A DNA stretch of 64,000 bases from JBKPIY01 sp046730475 (GCA_046730475.1 JBKPIY010000005.1:1-64000), one strand, 5' to 3'. Shown: positions 15,629 through 24,602, counted from the first letter of the stretch. Made by a program: numbers and translations. Notes: generated from the letters alone by a model not told the origin.

Positions 15629-16786
15629 CTGTTCACGTGTGCCGTCGTCCCGACAGCCGATCGCCGCCGTGGCCCTCGCCGCCTGGGCGGTCGCCGCCGC
15701 GGTTCCGCGGAACCGCCGATCGCCCGGGAGGGCGGCCAGGCGGCGATCGAGTGGATCGGCGTCGTTCTCCTGGTCGGTCTGCTGGTCGCCGCCCTCGCCT
15801 CGGTCGCCGGGTCGCGCCCCCCGGGCGCCGCTCTCGCCCGGGCGGTGGCGGAGCGGATCATCTGCGCGGTGCGGCTCTCGGACGGCTGCCGCTCGGACCC
15901 GGCGCTCTACGCCCGATACGGCGAGCTCGCCGCCGCGGTCCGCGACAACGCCCCCAAGATCACCTACGAGAACGGGATGCGCGCCCTCCCGGTCGACTTC
16001 CGCCGCTGCCGGTCGCCGAGTTGCGGCGACGGCCCGGCGGCGGGCCGGGTGGCGCGCACGCTCGCCGGGCTCCCGGTGGTCGCCTTCACCCACGTGATCG
16101 ACTGCCGCGATCCCGCCCTCGGCAGGGCACGGGGGTTCGACTGCTCCGGCGAGCGCGCCGGTCGCGTCTACATCCAGTACTGGACCTACTACGCGGACTC
16201 GGCCACCCTCCGCGGCCTCCCCTACCTCGACGAGCAGGGCTATCACCACGACGACTGGGAGGGCTACCAGCTCCGGATCAACCCGGACGGCTCGGTCGAC
16301 GCCCGGGCGAGCTCGCACAGCGGCTACAACGGCCAGGAGAAGTTCTTGAACAAGGCATCGGATGCGGCGGGGAAACTCCCCGGGGCGGGCGAGGTGAGGG
16401 AGGCCGCCGAGGCGCTCGGCCTACGAGACCGGGGCGGCTGGACCCCGTCGCGGGGCACCCTGTACGTCTCCGGGGGGAGCCACGCAGGTCACGCGTCGGA
16501 GGACTCGCTCGAGCGCGACCTCGCCGTCGTGATCGCGACCGGCGCGCTCAGCGTCCGCCCGCGCCCGCGTGGACCGTTCGCCAGGCACGACGCGAAGCTC
16601 AGGGTCGAGCGCCTCGCCGGGCGGCTCCAGCGCCGGCTCTTCGGTGCCGGCCCCCGGACCACCCCCAGCGGCAGCCTCACCCTGATCCCGATCGAGCCCC
16701 TTGCCGGCTCGGGCGCCCGGTTCGCGGTCTCGCCGCCGTGGCGTAAGCGCGTCTACCGCGACCCGGAGTACGAGGGAACCGGCTGA
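15629..16786 (+). CDS. Anchored exported protein of unknown function, no standard start codon
   Basis: The frame is open from 15560 to 16786 but has no ATG, GTG or TTG before 15845. The coding look begins well upstream of that: an Arg-rich stretch, then EGGQAAIEWIGVVLLVGLLVA (about 15735-15800), a TadE/Flp-like N-terminal membrane anchor, followed by an extracytoplasmic domain with CAVRLSDGCR, several cysteines and YHHDDWEGYQLRINPDGSVD. A CTG at 15629 is a possible start; a GTG at 15637, with GGGAG upstream, is in another frame, so a frameshift in the first 100 bases is also possible. The start given is provisional. The protein family is not recognised beyond the anchor. Confidence 0.6.
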   Translation: MFTCAVVPTADRRRGPRRLGGRRRGSAEPPIAREGGQAAIEWIGVVLLVGLLVAALASVAGSRPPGAALARAVAERIICAVRLSDGCRSDPALYARYGELAAAVRDNAPKITYENGMRALPVDFRRCRSPSCGDGPAAGRVARTLAGLPVVAFTHVIDCRDPALGRARGFDCSGERAGRVYIQYWTYYADSATLRGLPYLDEQGYHHDDWEGYQLRINPDGSVDARASSHSGYNGQEKFLNKASDAAGKLPGAGEVREAAEALGLRDRGGWTPSRGTLYVSGGSHAGHASEDSLERDLAVVIATGALSVRPRPRGPFARHDAKLRVERLAGRLQRRLFGAGPRTTPSGSLTLIPIEPLAGSGARFAVSPPWRKRVYRDPEYEGTG

Positions 16787-16796
16787 GCCCGTCGCC

Positions 16797-17564
16797 CTAC
16801 CTCGGCGGCATCCGCAGGGCGCCGTCGAGGCGAATGGTCTCGCCGTTCAGCATCTCGTTCTCGACGATGTGGACGGCAAGCTGCGCGTACTCCTCCGGGA
16901 GGCCGAGGCGCGAGGGGAAAGGGATCCCGGCGCCGAGGGCCTCCCGCTGCTCCTCGGGAAGGGCGCCGAGCAGAGGGGTGTCGAACAGGCCTGGGGCGAT
17001 CGTCATCACCCGGACGCCGCGCGAGGCCATGTCGCGGGCGGCGGGCAGGGTGAGGCCGACGACGCCGCCCTTCGAGGCCGAGTAGGCGACCTGGCCGATC
17101 TGGCCGTCGAAGGCGGCGATCGAGGCGGTGTTGACGCAGACGCCGCGCTCGCCTCCCCCGTCGGGGTCGTTTCCGGACATCGCCGCGCAGGCGAGCCGCA
17201 GGACGTTGAAGGTCCCGACCAGGTTCACCTTGATCACGTTGTGGAAGATCTCGAGGTCGTGCGGCCCCTGCTTGCTCGCCGTTCGCTGGGCCCAGCCGAT
17301 CCCGGCACAGCAGACCGAGATCCGAAGGCCGCCGTCCGCCCCCGCGGCGGCGGCCACCGCGGCCTCGACGGGGTCGGGCTCGATCACGTTCGCCTCGACG
17401 AAGCGCGCCCGGTCGCCGAGCTCGGCGGCGAGCGCGTTGCCGCGCTCGGCGTTCAGGTCGGCGATCACCACCGACGCGCCCCGCTCGTGCAGGGCCCGGG
17501 CGGCGGCGGCCCCGAGGCCGGAGGCCCCACCGGCGATCAGGGCGCTGGTTCCCTCGATCTCCAT
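16797..17564 (-). CDS. Short-chain dehydrogenase, 3-hydroxyacyl-CoA dehydrogenase type 2-like
   Basis: 255-residue classical SDR. Rossmann glycine motif [18 protein letters not shown] (about 8-25), the cofactor-selecting [11 protein letters not shown] (Asp, so NAD(H) is likely), CCAGIGWAQ in the NNAG position, and the catalytic Ser...Tyr-x3-Lys as [21 protein letters not shown]. The [13 protein letters not shown] segment resembles type-2 3-hydroxyacyl-CoA dehydrogenases (HSD17B10). A role in beta-oxidation is inferred. Start ATG at 17564, nine bases after a TAGGGT box. Confidence 0.87.
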   Translation of the reverse strand: MEIEGTSALIAGGASGLGAAAARALHERGASVVIADLNAERGNALAAELGDRARFVEANVIEPDPVEAAVAAAAGADGGLRISVCCAGIGWAQRTASKQGPHDLEIFHNVIKVNLVGTFNVLRLACAAMSGNDPDGGGERGVCVNTASIAAFDGQIGQVAYSASKGGVVGLTLPAARDMASRGVRVMTIAPGLFDTPLLGALPEEQREALGAGIPFPSRLGLPEEYAQLAVHIVENEMLNGETIRLDGALRMPPR

Positions 17565-17573
17565 GGCCGCGAG

Positions 17574-17579
17574 ACCCTA
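17574..17579 (-). promoter_or_regulatory. -10 box TAGGGT of the SDR gene
   Basis: On the minus strand TAGGGT ends nine bases before ATG 17564, in the same geometry as other short-leader promoters here. Confidence 0.5.
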
Positions 17580-17788
17580 GAGGGTTGATGGGGGTTACGC
17601 GTGCGTGGATGACCCGCATCAGCCCTCTGGTGGAAGCTCGCGCTTGCTCCTGGCGCGCCGGGCGACGGGATCGATCGGGGCCGGTAGGACCGGCTCGGTA
17701 GTCTTCACCGATCGCGGAGGTTGCAGCACCCAGAGAGGGTGGAAGTCGTCCCGCCGCGCCCGAGCTCAAGAGCTCGCTCGCCGAGCGG

Positions 17789-18949
17789 TTGACGGAGGCG
17801 CGTCGGCATACCCTGCGCCTGATCGAGCCGCTCACGGACGGGCAGCTGAACCGCGTCTATGACCCGATCCTGAGCCCGCTGATCTGGGACCTCGGCCACA
17901 TCGCCAACTTCGAGGAGCTGTGGCTGGTGCGGCGGATCGGCGAGCGCGAGCCACTCCGCGGCGAGCTGGGGGCGCTCTACGACGCGATCGAGCAGCCTCG
18001 CAAGATCCGGGGCGAGCTCCCGATTCTGAAGGCCGACGAGGTCGGCCCGTACATGGAGGGGGTGCGCGAGCGGACCCTCGAGGTGCTGGATGAGATCGAG
18101 CTCGACCCCGGCGATCCGCTGCTCCGAGAGGGCTTCGTCTACGAGCTGATCCTCGCCCACGAGCACCAGCACAACGAGACGATGCTCCAGCTCCTGCAGG
18201 TGGTGGAGGCCTACGAGCCGGTGGCCCTCGACCGCGGCCCGGCCGCCGAGGCCGCCGGCGAGGGACCGGAGATGGTCATGGTGGAGGGGGGGAGCCACGA
18301 GATCGGGGCCGCCCCGGACGGCTTCGCCTACGACAACGAACGCCCCCGCCACCAGGTCGACCTGGCGCCTTTCCGGATCGACCGGGCGCCGGTGACAAAC
18401 GGGGCATACATCTCCTTCATCGAGGAGACCGGGGCCCAGCCACCGATGTACTGGGAGCGCGACGGCGGCGGCTGGACCCGCAGGGCGATGGGGAAGACGG
18501 AGCCCGTCGACGAGCGCCAGCCGGTGATCCACGTCTCCTGGCGTGAGGCCGAGGCCTTCGCGCGCTGGGCGGGCAAGCGCCTGCCGACGGAGCTCGAGTG
18601 GGTGGCGGCCGCCGCGGGCGCCGACCGCGGCCGCGCCAATCTCGACCAGCTCGCCTTCGGCTGCGCCCCGGCGGGGGCCTACGGCGACGCGCCGTCCGGG
18701 TGCGGCGCCGTCCAGATGCTGGGTGATGTCTGGGAGTGGACCTCGAGCGACTTCGAGGGCTACCCCGGGTTCACCGCCTTCCCCTACCCCGAGTACTCCG
18801 AGGTCTTCTTCGGCGACACCTACAAGGTGCTGCGGGGCGGAGCGTGGGCCACCCGTCGGAACGTGATCCGCACGAGCTTCCGCAACTGGGACCTGCCCGA
18901 GCGGAGACAGATCTTCGCCGGCATCCGCTGCGCGCGGGACGCCGATTAA
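17789..18949 (+). CDS. egtB: Ergothioneine biosynthesis sulfoxide synthase
   Basis: Iron-dependent enzyme joining a thiol (gamma-glutamylcysteine or cysteine) to trimethylhistidine. About 386 residues: an N-terminal DinB-like helical bundle with iron ligands His37 (GHIANFEELW) and His124-x3-His128 in AHEHQHNE, then a formylglycine-generating-enzyme-like C-terminal domain (IDRAPVTNGAYISF, LPTELEWVAAAA, GDVWEWTSSDF, VLRGGAW). The segment between TNGAYISFIEETG and the MYW motif is about 20 residues shorter than in relatives I recall. The start is uncertain: homology appears to begin some 10 residues earlier (ELKSSLAER), yet the frame upstream to a TAG has no ATG or GTG; TTG 17789 is used. egtD follows after 38 bases. 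Confidence 0.88.
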   Translation: MTEARRHTLRLIEPLTDGQLNRVYDPILSPLIWDLGHIANFEELWLVRRIGEREPLRGELGALYDAIEQPRKIRGELPILKADEVGPYMEGVRERTLEVLDEIELDPGDPLLREGFVYELILAHEHQHNETMLQLLQVVEAYEPVALDRGPAAEAAGEGPEMVMVEGGSHEIGAAPDGFAYDNERPRHQVDLAPFRIDRAPVTNGAYISFIEETGAQPPMYWERDGGGWTRRAMGKTEPVDERQPVIHVSWREAEAFARWAGKRLPTELEWVAAAAGADRGRANLDQLAFGCAPAGAYGDAPSGCGAVQMLGDVWEWTSSDFEGYPGFTAFPYPEYSEVFFGDTYKVLRGGAWATRRNVIRTSFRNWDLPERRQIFAGIRCARDAD

Positions 18950-18987
18950 TCCGGGTAACGACGGGGGTCGTAAGAAAGACAAGACCC

Positions 18988-20001
18988 GTGAGGGCGAGCG
19001 CGATCGATTCCACCGAGACGACAGCCTCCGAGAGAGTCACGGTCGAGGTTCACCTCCCGCCCGGCGGCCCCCTGTCGGGGATGGCGGCCGACGTCCGCGC
19101 CGGCCTCACCCGCCCCTTCAAGGAGCTCTCGCCGCGCTACTTCTACGACGAGCGGGGCTCCGCGCTGTTCGAGCGGATCACCGAGCTCCCCGAGTACTAC
19201 CCGACCCGCTGCGAGCGGGCGATCCTCGACCGGGGCGCGGCTGCGATCTGCGAGGCGGCCAACCACCCCGCCGCCCTGATCGAGCTCGGGTCTGGGTCGG
19301 CGGCGAAGACGCGGGTGCTCCTGGACGCGATGCGGGACGCCGGCTGCCTCGAGACCTACTGCCCGGTCGACATCTCGGAGGAGATCACCCGCCGGACGGC
19401 GACCCGGATCGCGGAGGAGTACGACGACGTCAGGGTGGTCGGCCACGTATGCGACTTCGAGCTCGACCTGGAGCGGATTCCCGTCGGCGGTCCCCGGGTG
19501 ATCGCCCTGCTCGGCGGGACGATCGGCAACTTCGAGCCCCAGCAGCGGGCGGGCTTCCTGAGGCGGATCGCGAACCTTCTCGGCCCCGAGGACCGCTTCC
19601 TGCTCGGCACCGACCTGGTCAAGGACCGGGCCATCCTCGAGGCGGCCTACAACGACCCGCAGGGCGTCACCGCCGAGTTCAACAAGAACGTGCTCGCCGT
19701 CCTCAACCACGAGCTGGGGGCGAACTTCGACCTCGACTCATTCGAGCACGTCGCCCGCTGGGACAACGAGAACCTGTGGGTGGACATCCGGCTGCGGTCC
19801 CTGACCAACCAGGTGGTGACCTTCTCCACCCTCAACATGCTGGTTCCGTTCGCCGCCGGCGAGGAGATGCGAACCGAGATCTCCACCAAGTTCGCGCGCC
19901 CGGGGCTCGAGGGCATCTACGCCGAGGCGGGGCTGGAGCTCACCGACTGGTGGACCGACCCCGAGGGCCTCTACGCCCTCAGCCTGGCGCGCGCGGGATG
20001 A
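18988..20001 (+). CDS. egtD: L-histidine N-alpha-methyltransferase
   Basis: SAM-dependent enzyme that trimethylates histidine to hercynine, the first step of ergothioneine synthesis. 337 residues. The family signature LSPRYFYDERGSALFERITE (about 48-67), the tyrosine-rich PEYYPTRCE, SAM motif I ALIELGSGSAAKTR (about 96-109), LGGTIGNFEP and AEFNKNVLAVLNHELGANF are visible. The start is the GTG at 18988; further upstream the frame overlaps egtB. With egtB it forms a two-gene unit; egtA, egtC and egtE are not present in the window, so the thiol donor and lyase must be elsewhere. Confidence 0.93.
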   Translation: MRASAIDSTETTASERVTVEVHLPPGGPLSGMAADVRAGLTRPFKELSPRYFYDERGSALFERITELPEYYPTRCERAILDRGAAAICEAANHPAALIELGSGSAAKTRVLLDAMRDAGCLETYCPVDISEEITRRTATRIAEEYDDVRVVGHVCDFELDLERIPVGGPRVIALLGGTIGNFEPQQRAGFLRRIANLLGPEDRFLLGTDLVKDRAILEAAYNDPQGVTAEFNKNVLAVLNHELGANFDLDSFEHVARWDNENLWVDIRLRSLTNQVVTFSTLNMLVPFAAGEEMRTEISTKFARPGLEGIYAEAGLELTDWWTDPEGLYALSLARAG

Positions 20002-20017
20002 AAGCCCGCGACGAGCG

Positions 20018-21439
20018 CTACGCTGGCGCGAACTGGCCGTGGAAGCCGTAGGGGATGTGGTGCGGGGCCTCGGCCCGCGCGATCTCGCTGAGATCGGCGG
20101 CGTCGAGGACGAGCAGGAAGGAGCGGCCGCCGCGTGAGTCGAACACCACCGAGAGCAGGACCCCCCCGTCCTCACCGCTCGCGCCGGGGGCGGCCACGAA
20201 CACGGGCTCGCCGGGGCTGCCGCCGTCCTCGGACCAGCTCCGGGTGGTCCGCTCCTCGACGTCGAGCTTGATGATCTGGTCGAACCAGCCCGACCTGGAG
20301 CCCACTCCCCAGGCGTAGCGGTAGGGCCGCTCGTTACAGCGCCCGTAGTTGATCCGGGGGAGGTCGAGCGACTGATCGGTGAGGCGCTCGGCCGTGACCG
20401 TTCCCGCCCCCGGGGCGATCCGGAAGCGGCGGACCTCTCCCCGGCTGATCGGCTTGCCCTGTCGCAACCGCTCCAGGTAGAGGTCCTCCACCGGGGTGGC
20501 GTCGGGGTAGACGCAGGCGTCGACCACCACCTCGCCGTCCTCCTCGTAAGCGTTGATGTGATGGAAGCAGAAGCAGGGATCGCCCTCGAACGGACCGGTC
20601 GCCGCCCCGTTAAAGCGATCGACCAGGGTGAAGCGCGTCCCAAGCTCCGGCTTCCAGCGGTAGTTCTCGATGTAGGGTCGTCCGCTGAGCGGGATCGTGA
20701 TCGGGTTGACGACGAGGGGGAACTCGGCCAGCACCAGCCAGCGCGCTGTGAGGCCGAACGAGTGCATGTAGGCCGGCTCGCGCACGGGCAGCTCGCCGAT
20801 CAACTCGGGCTCGGCCTCGTCGGGACGGAGCAGGAAGAAGCGGTAGCGGTTGCGGGGACCGAGCCTGGCGGCGTAGTTCAGCATCCCGCCCGTCGCCCGG
20901 TCGAGGTGAGGGTGCGCCGTGGTCAGCATCCCCGGCGCCTCGTAGGCGACCCCGACCGTCTCCAGCGTCGCCGCGTCGAACTCGACCGGAATCGGGGTCT
21001 CGGTCATCGCGATGTAACGCTCCCCGAGCTTCGTCAGGTTGACGTTGGCGTTGTCGGAGAACTTCGGGGAGAAGAGCGAGAAGAGGCGGGCGAACAGCGA
21101 GCGGCACGGGTCGGTGGCGAACTCCGAGTAGACGATCTCGCCCTTCTCCTTGGCGGCGCGGTAGGCGCGGGTCTCGAGGAAGCGGTTGGCGTAGGAGACC
21201 TTGCCGCCGCTAAAACCGAACCGGTGGAGCATCGCGTAGCCGTCGAACAAGTGCCGCATGGTCTGCTCGCCGACCTCCCACTTCGCCGGTCCGGTACGTA
21301 GCAGCGAGCCGGAGAGCCAGTCGGGGAGCCCTCCCTCGAGCGGCAGCTCCTCGACGCGGACCTCACGCTCGAGCGAGCGGAAACCGTCGACATAGGAGGT
21401 GGGCGGGGCGGTGGTGGCGGTGGCGTCGCTCATACTCAT
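20018..21439 (-). CDS. Carotenoid oxygenase (RPE65 family)
   Basis: Non-heme iron dioxygenase cleaving a polyene such as a carotenoid or stilbene. 473 residues forming a seven-bladed propeller; the four iron-ligand histidines fit TTAHPHLD, AYMHSFGLT, CFCFHHINAYEE and the C-terminal IPYGFHGQFAP. An N-terminal LSGSLLRTGPAKWEVG is typical. Start is ATG 21439 with AGGAGGG seven bases upstream; an upstream in-frame start at 21526 would overlap the divergent regulator. It converges on egtD. The product is unknown; control by the adjacent PadR regulator is likely. Confidence 0.9.
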   Translation of the reverse strand: MSMSDATATTAPPTSYVDGFRSLEREVRVEELPLEGGLPDWLSGSLLRTGPAKWEVGEQTMRHLFDGYAMLHRFGFSGGKVSYANRFLETRAYRAAKEKGEIVYSEFATDPCRSLFARLFSLFSPKFSDNANVNLTKLGERYIAMTETPIPVEFDAATLETVGVAYEAPGMLTTAHPHLDRATGGMLNYAARLGPRNRYRFFLLRPDEAEPELIGELPVREPAYMHSFGLTARWLVLAEFPLVVNPITIPLSGRPYIENYRWKPELGTRFTLVDRFNGAATGPFEGDPCFCFHHINAYEEDGEVVVDACVYPDATPVEDLYLERLRQGKPISRGEVRRFRIAPGAGTVTAERLTDQSLDLPRINYGRCNERPYRYAWGVGSRSGWFDQIIKLDVEERTTRSWSEDGGSPGEPVFVAAPGASGEDGGVLLSVVFDSRGGRSFLLVLDAADLSEIARAEAPHHIPYGFHGQFAPA

Positions 21440-21465
21440 AATCCCTCCTGAATGATTCTTACCGT

Positions 21466-21498
21466 ATGGTGCGCAATGTACTATATCCCATCGCACAT
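21466..21498. promoter_or_regulatory. Divergent promoter region with imperfect dyad, candidate PadR operator
   Basis: The 61 bases between the carotenoid oxygenase and padR starts are unusually AT-rich and contain ATGGTGCG (21466-21473) and CGCACAT (21492-21498), an imperfect inverted repeat, plus ATGT and ACAT halves of the type bound by PadR regulators. Placement over both promoters suggests control of both genes. Confidence 0.4.
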
Positions 21499-21500
21499 CG

Positions 21501-22016
21501 ATGTCCGCGCCCAGGCTCACAGCCACCTCCTACGTCGTCCTCGGGTTGATCGAGCGGCTCGAGCCGGCGACTCCGTACGACCTGAAGCGGGCCGCCGCCC
21601 TCGGCGTCACCCAGTTCTGGTCGCTCCCGCACACCCAGCTCTACTCGGAGTGCGGGCGGCTGGCCGAGTCCGGGCATTTGTCCGAGCGCCGTGAGGAGTC
21701 CGGCCGCCGGCGGCGCATCTATCGGCTCACGAGCAGCGGTAAGGCCGCGCTCGACGCCTGGCGAGCCGAGGGCACCTCCGAGCTCTACGAGCTGCGCGAC
21801 GCGGGACTGCTGAAGCTGTACTTCGGCGCTGATCCCGCGAAGCTGGCCGAGCGCCAGCTCGAGGCTCACCGCGGGAAGCTGCAGGAGTATGAGCGCCAGC
21901 TCGAGGCGTGCGAGCGGGCCCGCACCCCGGAGGGCATCCGCCTGGCGATCGAGGCCGGGATCGGCCACGAGCGCGAGTACATCCGGTTCTGGGCGCGGCT
22001 GGCGCAGCCCGACTGA
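21501..22016 (+). CDS. PadR-family transcriptional regulator
   Basis: 171 residues. The N-terminal winged helix (TSYVVLGLIERLEPATPYDLKR, SLPHTQLYSECGRLAESGHL and the basic wing SGRRRRIYRLT) is PadR; the C-terminal half is a helical, partly coiled-coil dimerisation region (AERQLEAHRGKLQEYERQLEA). PadR proteins respond to small phenolic or lipophilic ligands. Divergent orientation to the carotenoid oxygenase 61 bases away suggests that gene as its target. Start ATG 21501. Confidence 0.87.
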   Translation: MSAPRLTATSYVVLGLIERLEPATPYDLKRAAALGVTQFWSLPHTQLYSECGRLAESGHLSERREESGRRRRIYRLTSSGKAALDAWRAEGTSELYELRDAGLLKLYFGADPAKLAERQLEAHRGKLQEYERQLEACERARTPEGIRLAIEAGIGHEREYIRFWARLAQPD

Positions 22017-22026
22017 GCCGCGACCG

Positions 22027-22956
22027 CTAGGGAGCCAGGGCCTCGATCAGGTCCCCGATCCGCTCGGGGGTGGTGATCGGCGTGATCACCGGCAGGGTGA
22101 TGCCACCGGCGACGAAGGCGGCGAGACGATCCCTCATCTCCTCGGGGGAGCCGAGGATGAAGGTGTCGGCGATCAGGTCCCAGGGGGCGAGCTCGGCGGC
22201 CCGCTGGCGGTCCCTCGCGCTCCAGGCCTCGACCATCGAGTCGATCCGATCCCCGTAGCCGAGCCAGCGGTAGAAGGCCTCGTAGACCGGGACGGTGATG
22301 TAGGAGCTGAACATGAACCGGGCGAGCGGCTCCACCTGCTCACGCTCGCCCTCGAGGCAGAAGAAGCGGCAGAGCACTTCGAAGCCCTCGGGCGCCCCCT
22401 CCAGCCGCCCGGCCACCCTGGGCAGGGCCGCCAGGGGAAGGAAGTTGGTGAAGGCGCCGTCGGCCTTCTCGACCGCGAGCCTGAGCATCCTCCCGCGCAG
22501 GGCGGCCACCACGATCGGGATCCTCTCCGCGGGGGCGCGCTCGAGCTTGAAGCCGCCCTCCGCCCGCTCGCCCGCGAGCGCCGCGCGCAGGAAGTCGATC
22601 GTCTCCGAGATCCTCGTCAACGGCTTCTCGAACGGCATCCCGTTCCAGCCCTCGACGATCCGATCCGAGGAGGCGCCGATCCCGAGCGCGAAGCGCCCCC
22701 CGGAGGCGTCCGCGAGCGCCGCCGCCTCCTGGGCGAGGAGGGCACGGCCGCGCTGCATCACCCCGACCACCCCGGTTCCCAGGCGCGCCCTCTCGGTCCA
22801 GGTCGAGGCGAGGGCGAGGGGGGTGAACCCGTCCGGCCCGTTGGTCTCGCCCGACCACAGGTCGGTGTAGCCGGCGGCCTCGGCGCGGCGCACGTGCTCC
22901 GCCTGGTCGCGGAGCCCGAGCACCGGCAGCGGCAGCGTCATGCCCCAGCGGTTCAT
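22027..22956 (-). CDS. LLM-class F420-dependent oxidoreductase
   Basis: 309-residue luciferase-like TIM barrel. WGMTLPLPVLGLRDQ at the start, AAGYTDLWSGETNGPDGF (about 28-45), ARLGTGVVGVMQRGRALLAQ and SGGRFALGIGASSDRIVEGWNG form the cofactor and phosphate-binding features of the F420-dependent branch. Substrate unknown. Start ATG 22956 follows a TAGGCT box by nine bases. The end lies ten bases from the convergent padR stop. Confidence 0.87.
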   Translation of the reverse strand: MNRWGMTLPLPVLGLRDQAEHVRRAEAAGYTDLWSGETNGPDGFTPLALASTWTERARLGTGVVGVMQRGRALLAQEAAALADASGGRFALGIGASSDRIVEGWNGMPFEKPLTRISETIDFLRAALAGERAEGGFKLERAPAERIPIVVAALRGRMLRLAVEKADGAFTNFLPLAALPRVAGRLEGAPEGFEVLCRFFCLEGEREQVEPLARFMFSSYITVPVYEAFYRWLGYGDRIDSMVEAWSARDRQRAAELAPWDLIADTFILGSPEEMRDRLAAFVAGGITLPVITPITTPERIGDLIEALAP

Positions 22957-22965
22957 GGTCGCGCG

Positions 22966-22987
22966 AGCCTATTCGACGGGATAGAGT
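22966..22987. promoter_or_regulatory. Back-to-back short-leader promoters
   Basis: The 37-bp gap between two divergent genes holds TAGGCT on the minus strand (22971-22966), nine bases before ATG 22956, and TAGAGT on the plus strand (22982-22987), six bases before ATG 22994. The boxes leave no room for separate leaders, so both transcripts probably begin at or next to their start codons. Confidence 0.6.
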
Positions 22988-22993
22988 CGCGCC

Positions 22994-23482
22994 ATGGATA
23001 CCTTGGATCTCCGCCGCTCGGAGGTCGTGGGGTTGATCGCGGCGCTGGTCCTGGTCGTGAGTCTCTTTCTCGAGTGGTTCTCGCTCGGCAGCGGCCCGGA
23101 CGTCGCCCGCGGGAACAACCCGGACAACTGGGTCTGCGGCGTCGGCCACAACAGCTGCACCGCCTGGCACACGTTCCCTATCCTCCGCTGGCTGCTGATC
23201 GCCGCCGCCGCGGCGCCGTTCATCCTCACCTACCTGGTCGTCCGCCACACCGAGCTCTCCTGGCCGCGGGGCGAGGTGACCGCGATCGTGGGCCTGACGG
23301 CGCTGGTCCTGATCGCCTATAACGGCTTCATCGACAAGCCCTCCGTCAACGACATCCAGGTGAACCTCTCCTACGGCTACTTCCTCGCCCTGGCGGCGGC
23401 GATCGGAATCTTCATCGGGGGCGGCTTCCGCGCCCTCGAGAGCGGCGGTGGCGCCCCCCGAAAGCCGCCCGCGACCTTCTGA
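22994..23482 (+). CDS. Four-helix membrane protein of unknown function
   Basis: 162 residues with four hydrophobic segments: VVGLIAALVLVVSLFLEWFS (about 11-30), LRWLLIAAAAAPFILTYLVV, VTAIVGLTALVLIAYNGFI and YFLALAAAIGIFIGGGF. The first loop (about 30-60) holds two cysteines (WVCGVGHNSCTAW) and is predicted extracytoplasmic. No family was recognised. glpX follows 13 bases later, so the two may be co-transcribed, but nothing connects them functionally. Confidence 0.75.
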   Translation: MDTLDLRRSEVVGLIAALVLVVSLFLEWFSLGSGPDVARGNNPDNWVCGVGHNSCTAWHTFPILRWLLIAAAAAPFILTYLVVRHTELSWPRGEVTAIVGLTALVLIAYNGFIDKPSVNDIQVNLSYGYFLALAAAIGIFIGGGFRALESGGGAPRKPPATF

Positions 23483-23495
23483 GCGGAGGGTGGCG

Positions 23496-24539
23496 ATGGC
23501 CGCCGACGACAGTCGAGAGGAGACTCACGTCATCTCCCACGACGTGCGCTCCGGCTCGAAGCCGGATCGCAACCTGGCCCTCGAGCTGGTCCGGGTGACC
23601 GAGGCGGCGGCCCTGGCGGCGGCGCGGTGGGTCGGGCGCGGCGAGAAGGAGTCGGCCGATCAGGCTGCGGTCGACGCGATGCGCCTGCTGCTCGACACCG
23701 TCCCGATGGACGGGGTGGTAGTGATCGGTGAGGGCGAGAAGGACGAGGCGCCGATGCTCTACAACGGCGAGCGGATCGGCGACGGCAGCCCGCCGGTCGT
23801 CGACATCGCGGTCGATCCGCTCGAGGGGACGACCCTCACCGCCCGGGGCTTCCCGGGGGCGCTGGCGGTGATCGCGCTGTCGGAGCGGGAGACGATGTTC
23901 GACCCCGGCCCCTGCGTCTACATGGAGAAGCTCGCCGGCGGGCCGCGGGTCGCCGATTGCCTCGACTTGAACCAGCCGCTCGCCGAGGTGGTCCGGGCGG
24001 TGGCCGAGCGCAAGGGCGGCGAGCCGGGGGACGTCACCCTGATCATGCTCGATCGCCCCCGTCACGAGGACGCGGTCAACGAGCTCCGCGAGGTGGGCGC
24101 CAGGGTCCGCTTCATTACCGACGGCGACGTCCAGGCGTCGCTCCTGGCCGTCACCGAGGGGACCGGCGTCGACCTGCTCTGGGGAATCGGAGGCACCCCC
24201 GAGGGCGTCCTCTCGGCCTCGGCGATCAAGTGCCTCGGCGGCCAGCTCCTTGGCCGGCTGTGGCCCCGCGACGACGAGGAGCGCGAGGCGGCCGTGGGCG
24301 CCGGCTACGACCTCGATCGGGTCCTCGACGTTGAGGCGCTGGTGGGCGGGAACGACGTCTTCTTCGCCGCCACCGGGGTGACCGACGGCGACCTCCTCGA
24401 CGGGGTCCGCTATCTGGGCGACGGCCACGCCACCACCGAGTCGCTGGTGATGCGCTCGCGCTCCGGCACGGTCCGCAAGGTCCAGGCCCGCCACGACCGG
24501 CCAAAGCTGCGGGAGATCACCGCCGGCCGGTACGGCTAG
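23496..24539 (+). CDS. glpX: Class II fructose-1,6-bisphosphatase
   Basis: Hydrolyses fructose 1,6-bisphosphate in gluconeogenesis. 347 residues with GlpX signatures: RNLALELVRVTEAAALAAAR, GRGEKESADQAAVDAMR, VVIGEGEKDEAPMLYNGE (metal-binding acidic residues), VDPLEGTTLTARG and WGIGGTPEGVLSASAIKCLG. Start ATG 23496 is preceded by GCGGAGGG; upstream in-frame starts overlap the membrane protein gene. Pyruvate kinase is the only other central-carbon gene in the window, far away. Confidence 0.95.
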   Translation: MAADDSREETHVISHDVRSGSKPDRNLALELVRVTEAAALAAARWVGRGEKESADQAAVDAMRLLLDTVPMDGVVVIGEGEKDEAPMLYNGERIGDGSPPVVDIAVDPLEGTTLTARGFPGALAVIALSERETMFDPGPCVYMEKLAGGPRVADCLDLNQPLAEVVRAVAERKGGEPGDVTLIMLDRPRHEDAVNELREVGARVRFITDGDVQASLLAVTEGTGVDLLWGIGGTPEGVLSASAIKCLGGQLLGRLWPRDDEEREAAVGAGYDLDRVLDVEALVGGNDVFFAATGVTDGDLLDGVRYLGDGHATTESLVMRSRSGTVRKVQARHDRPKLREITAGRYG

Positions 24540-24602
24540 AGATCCGGATCGTCGAATCCGGGTCGGCCTGCGTCGATTCGGAGTCAGCCATCCAGTGGTC
24601 CT

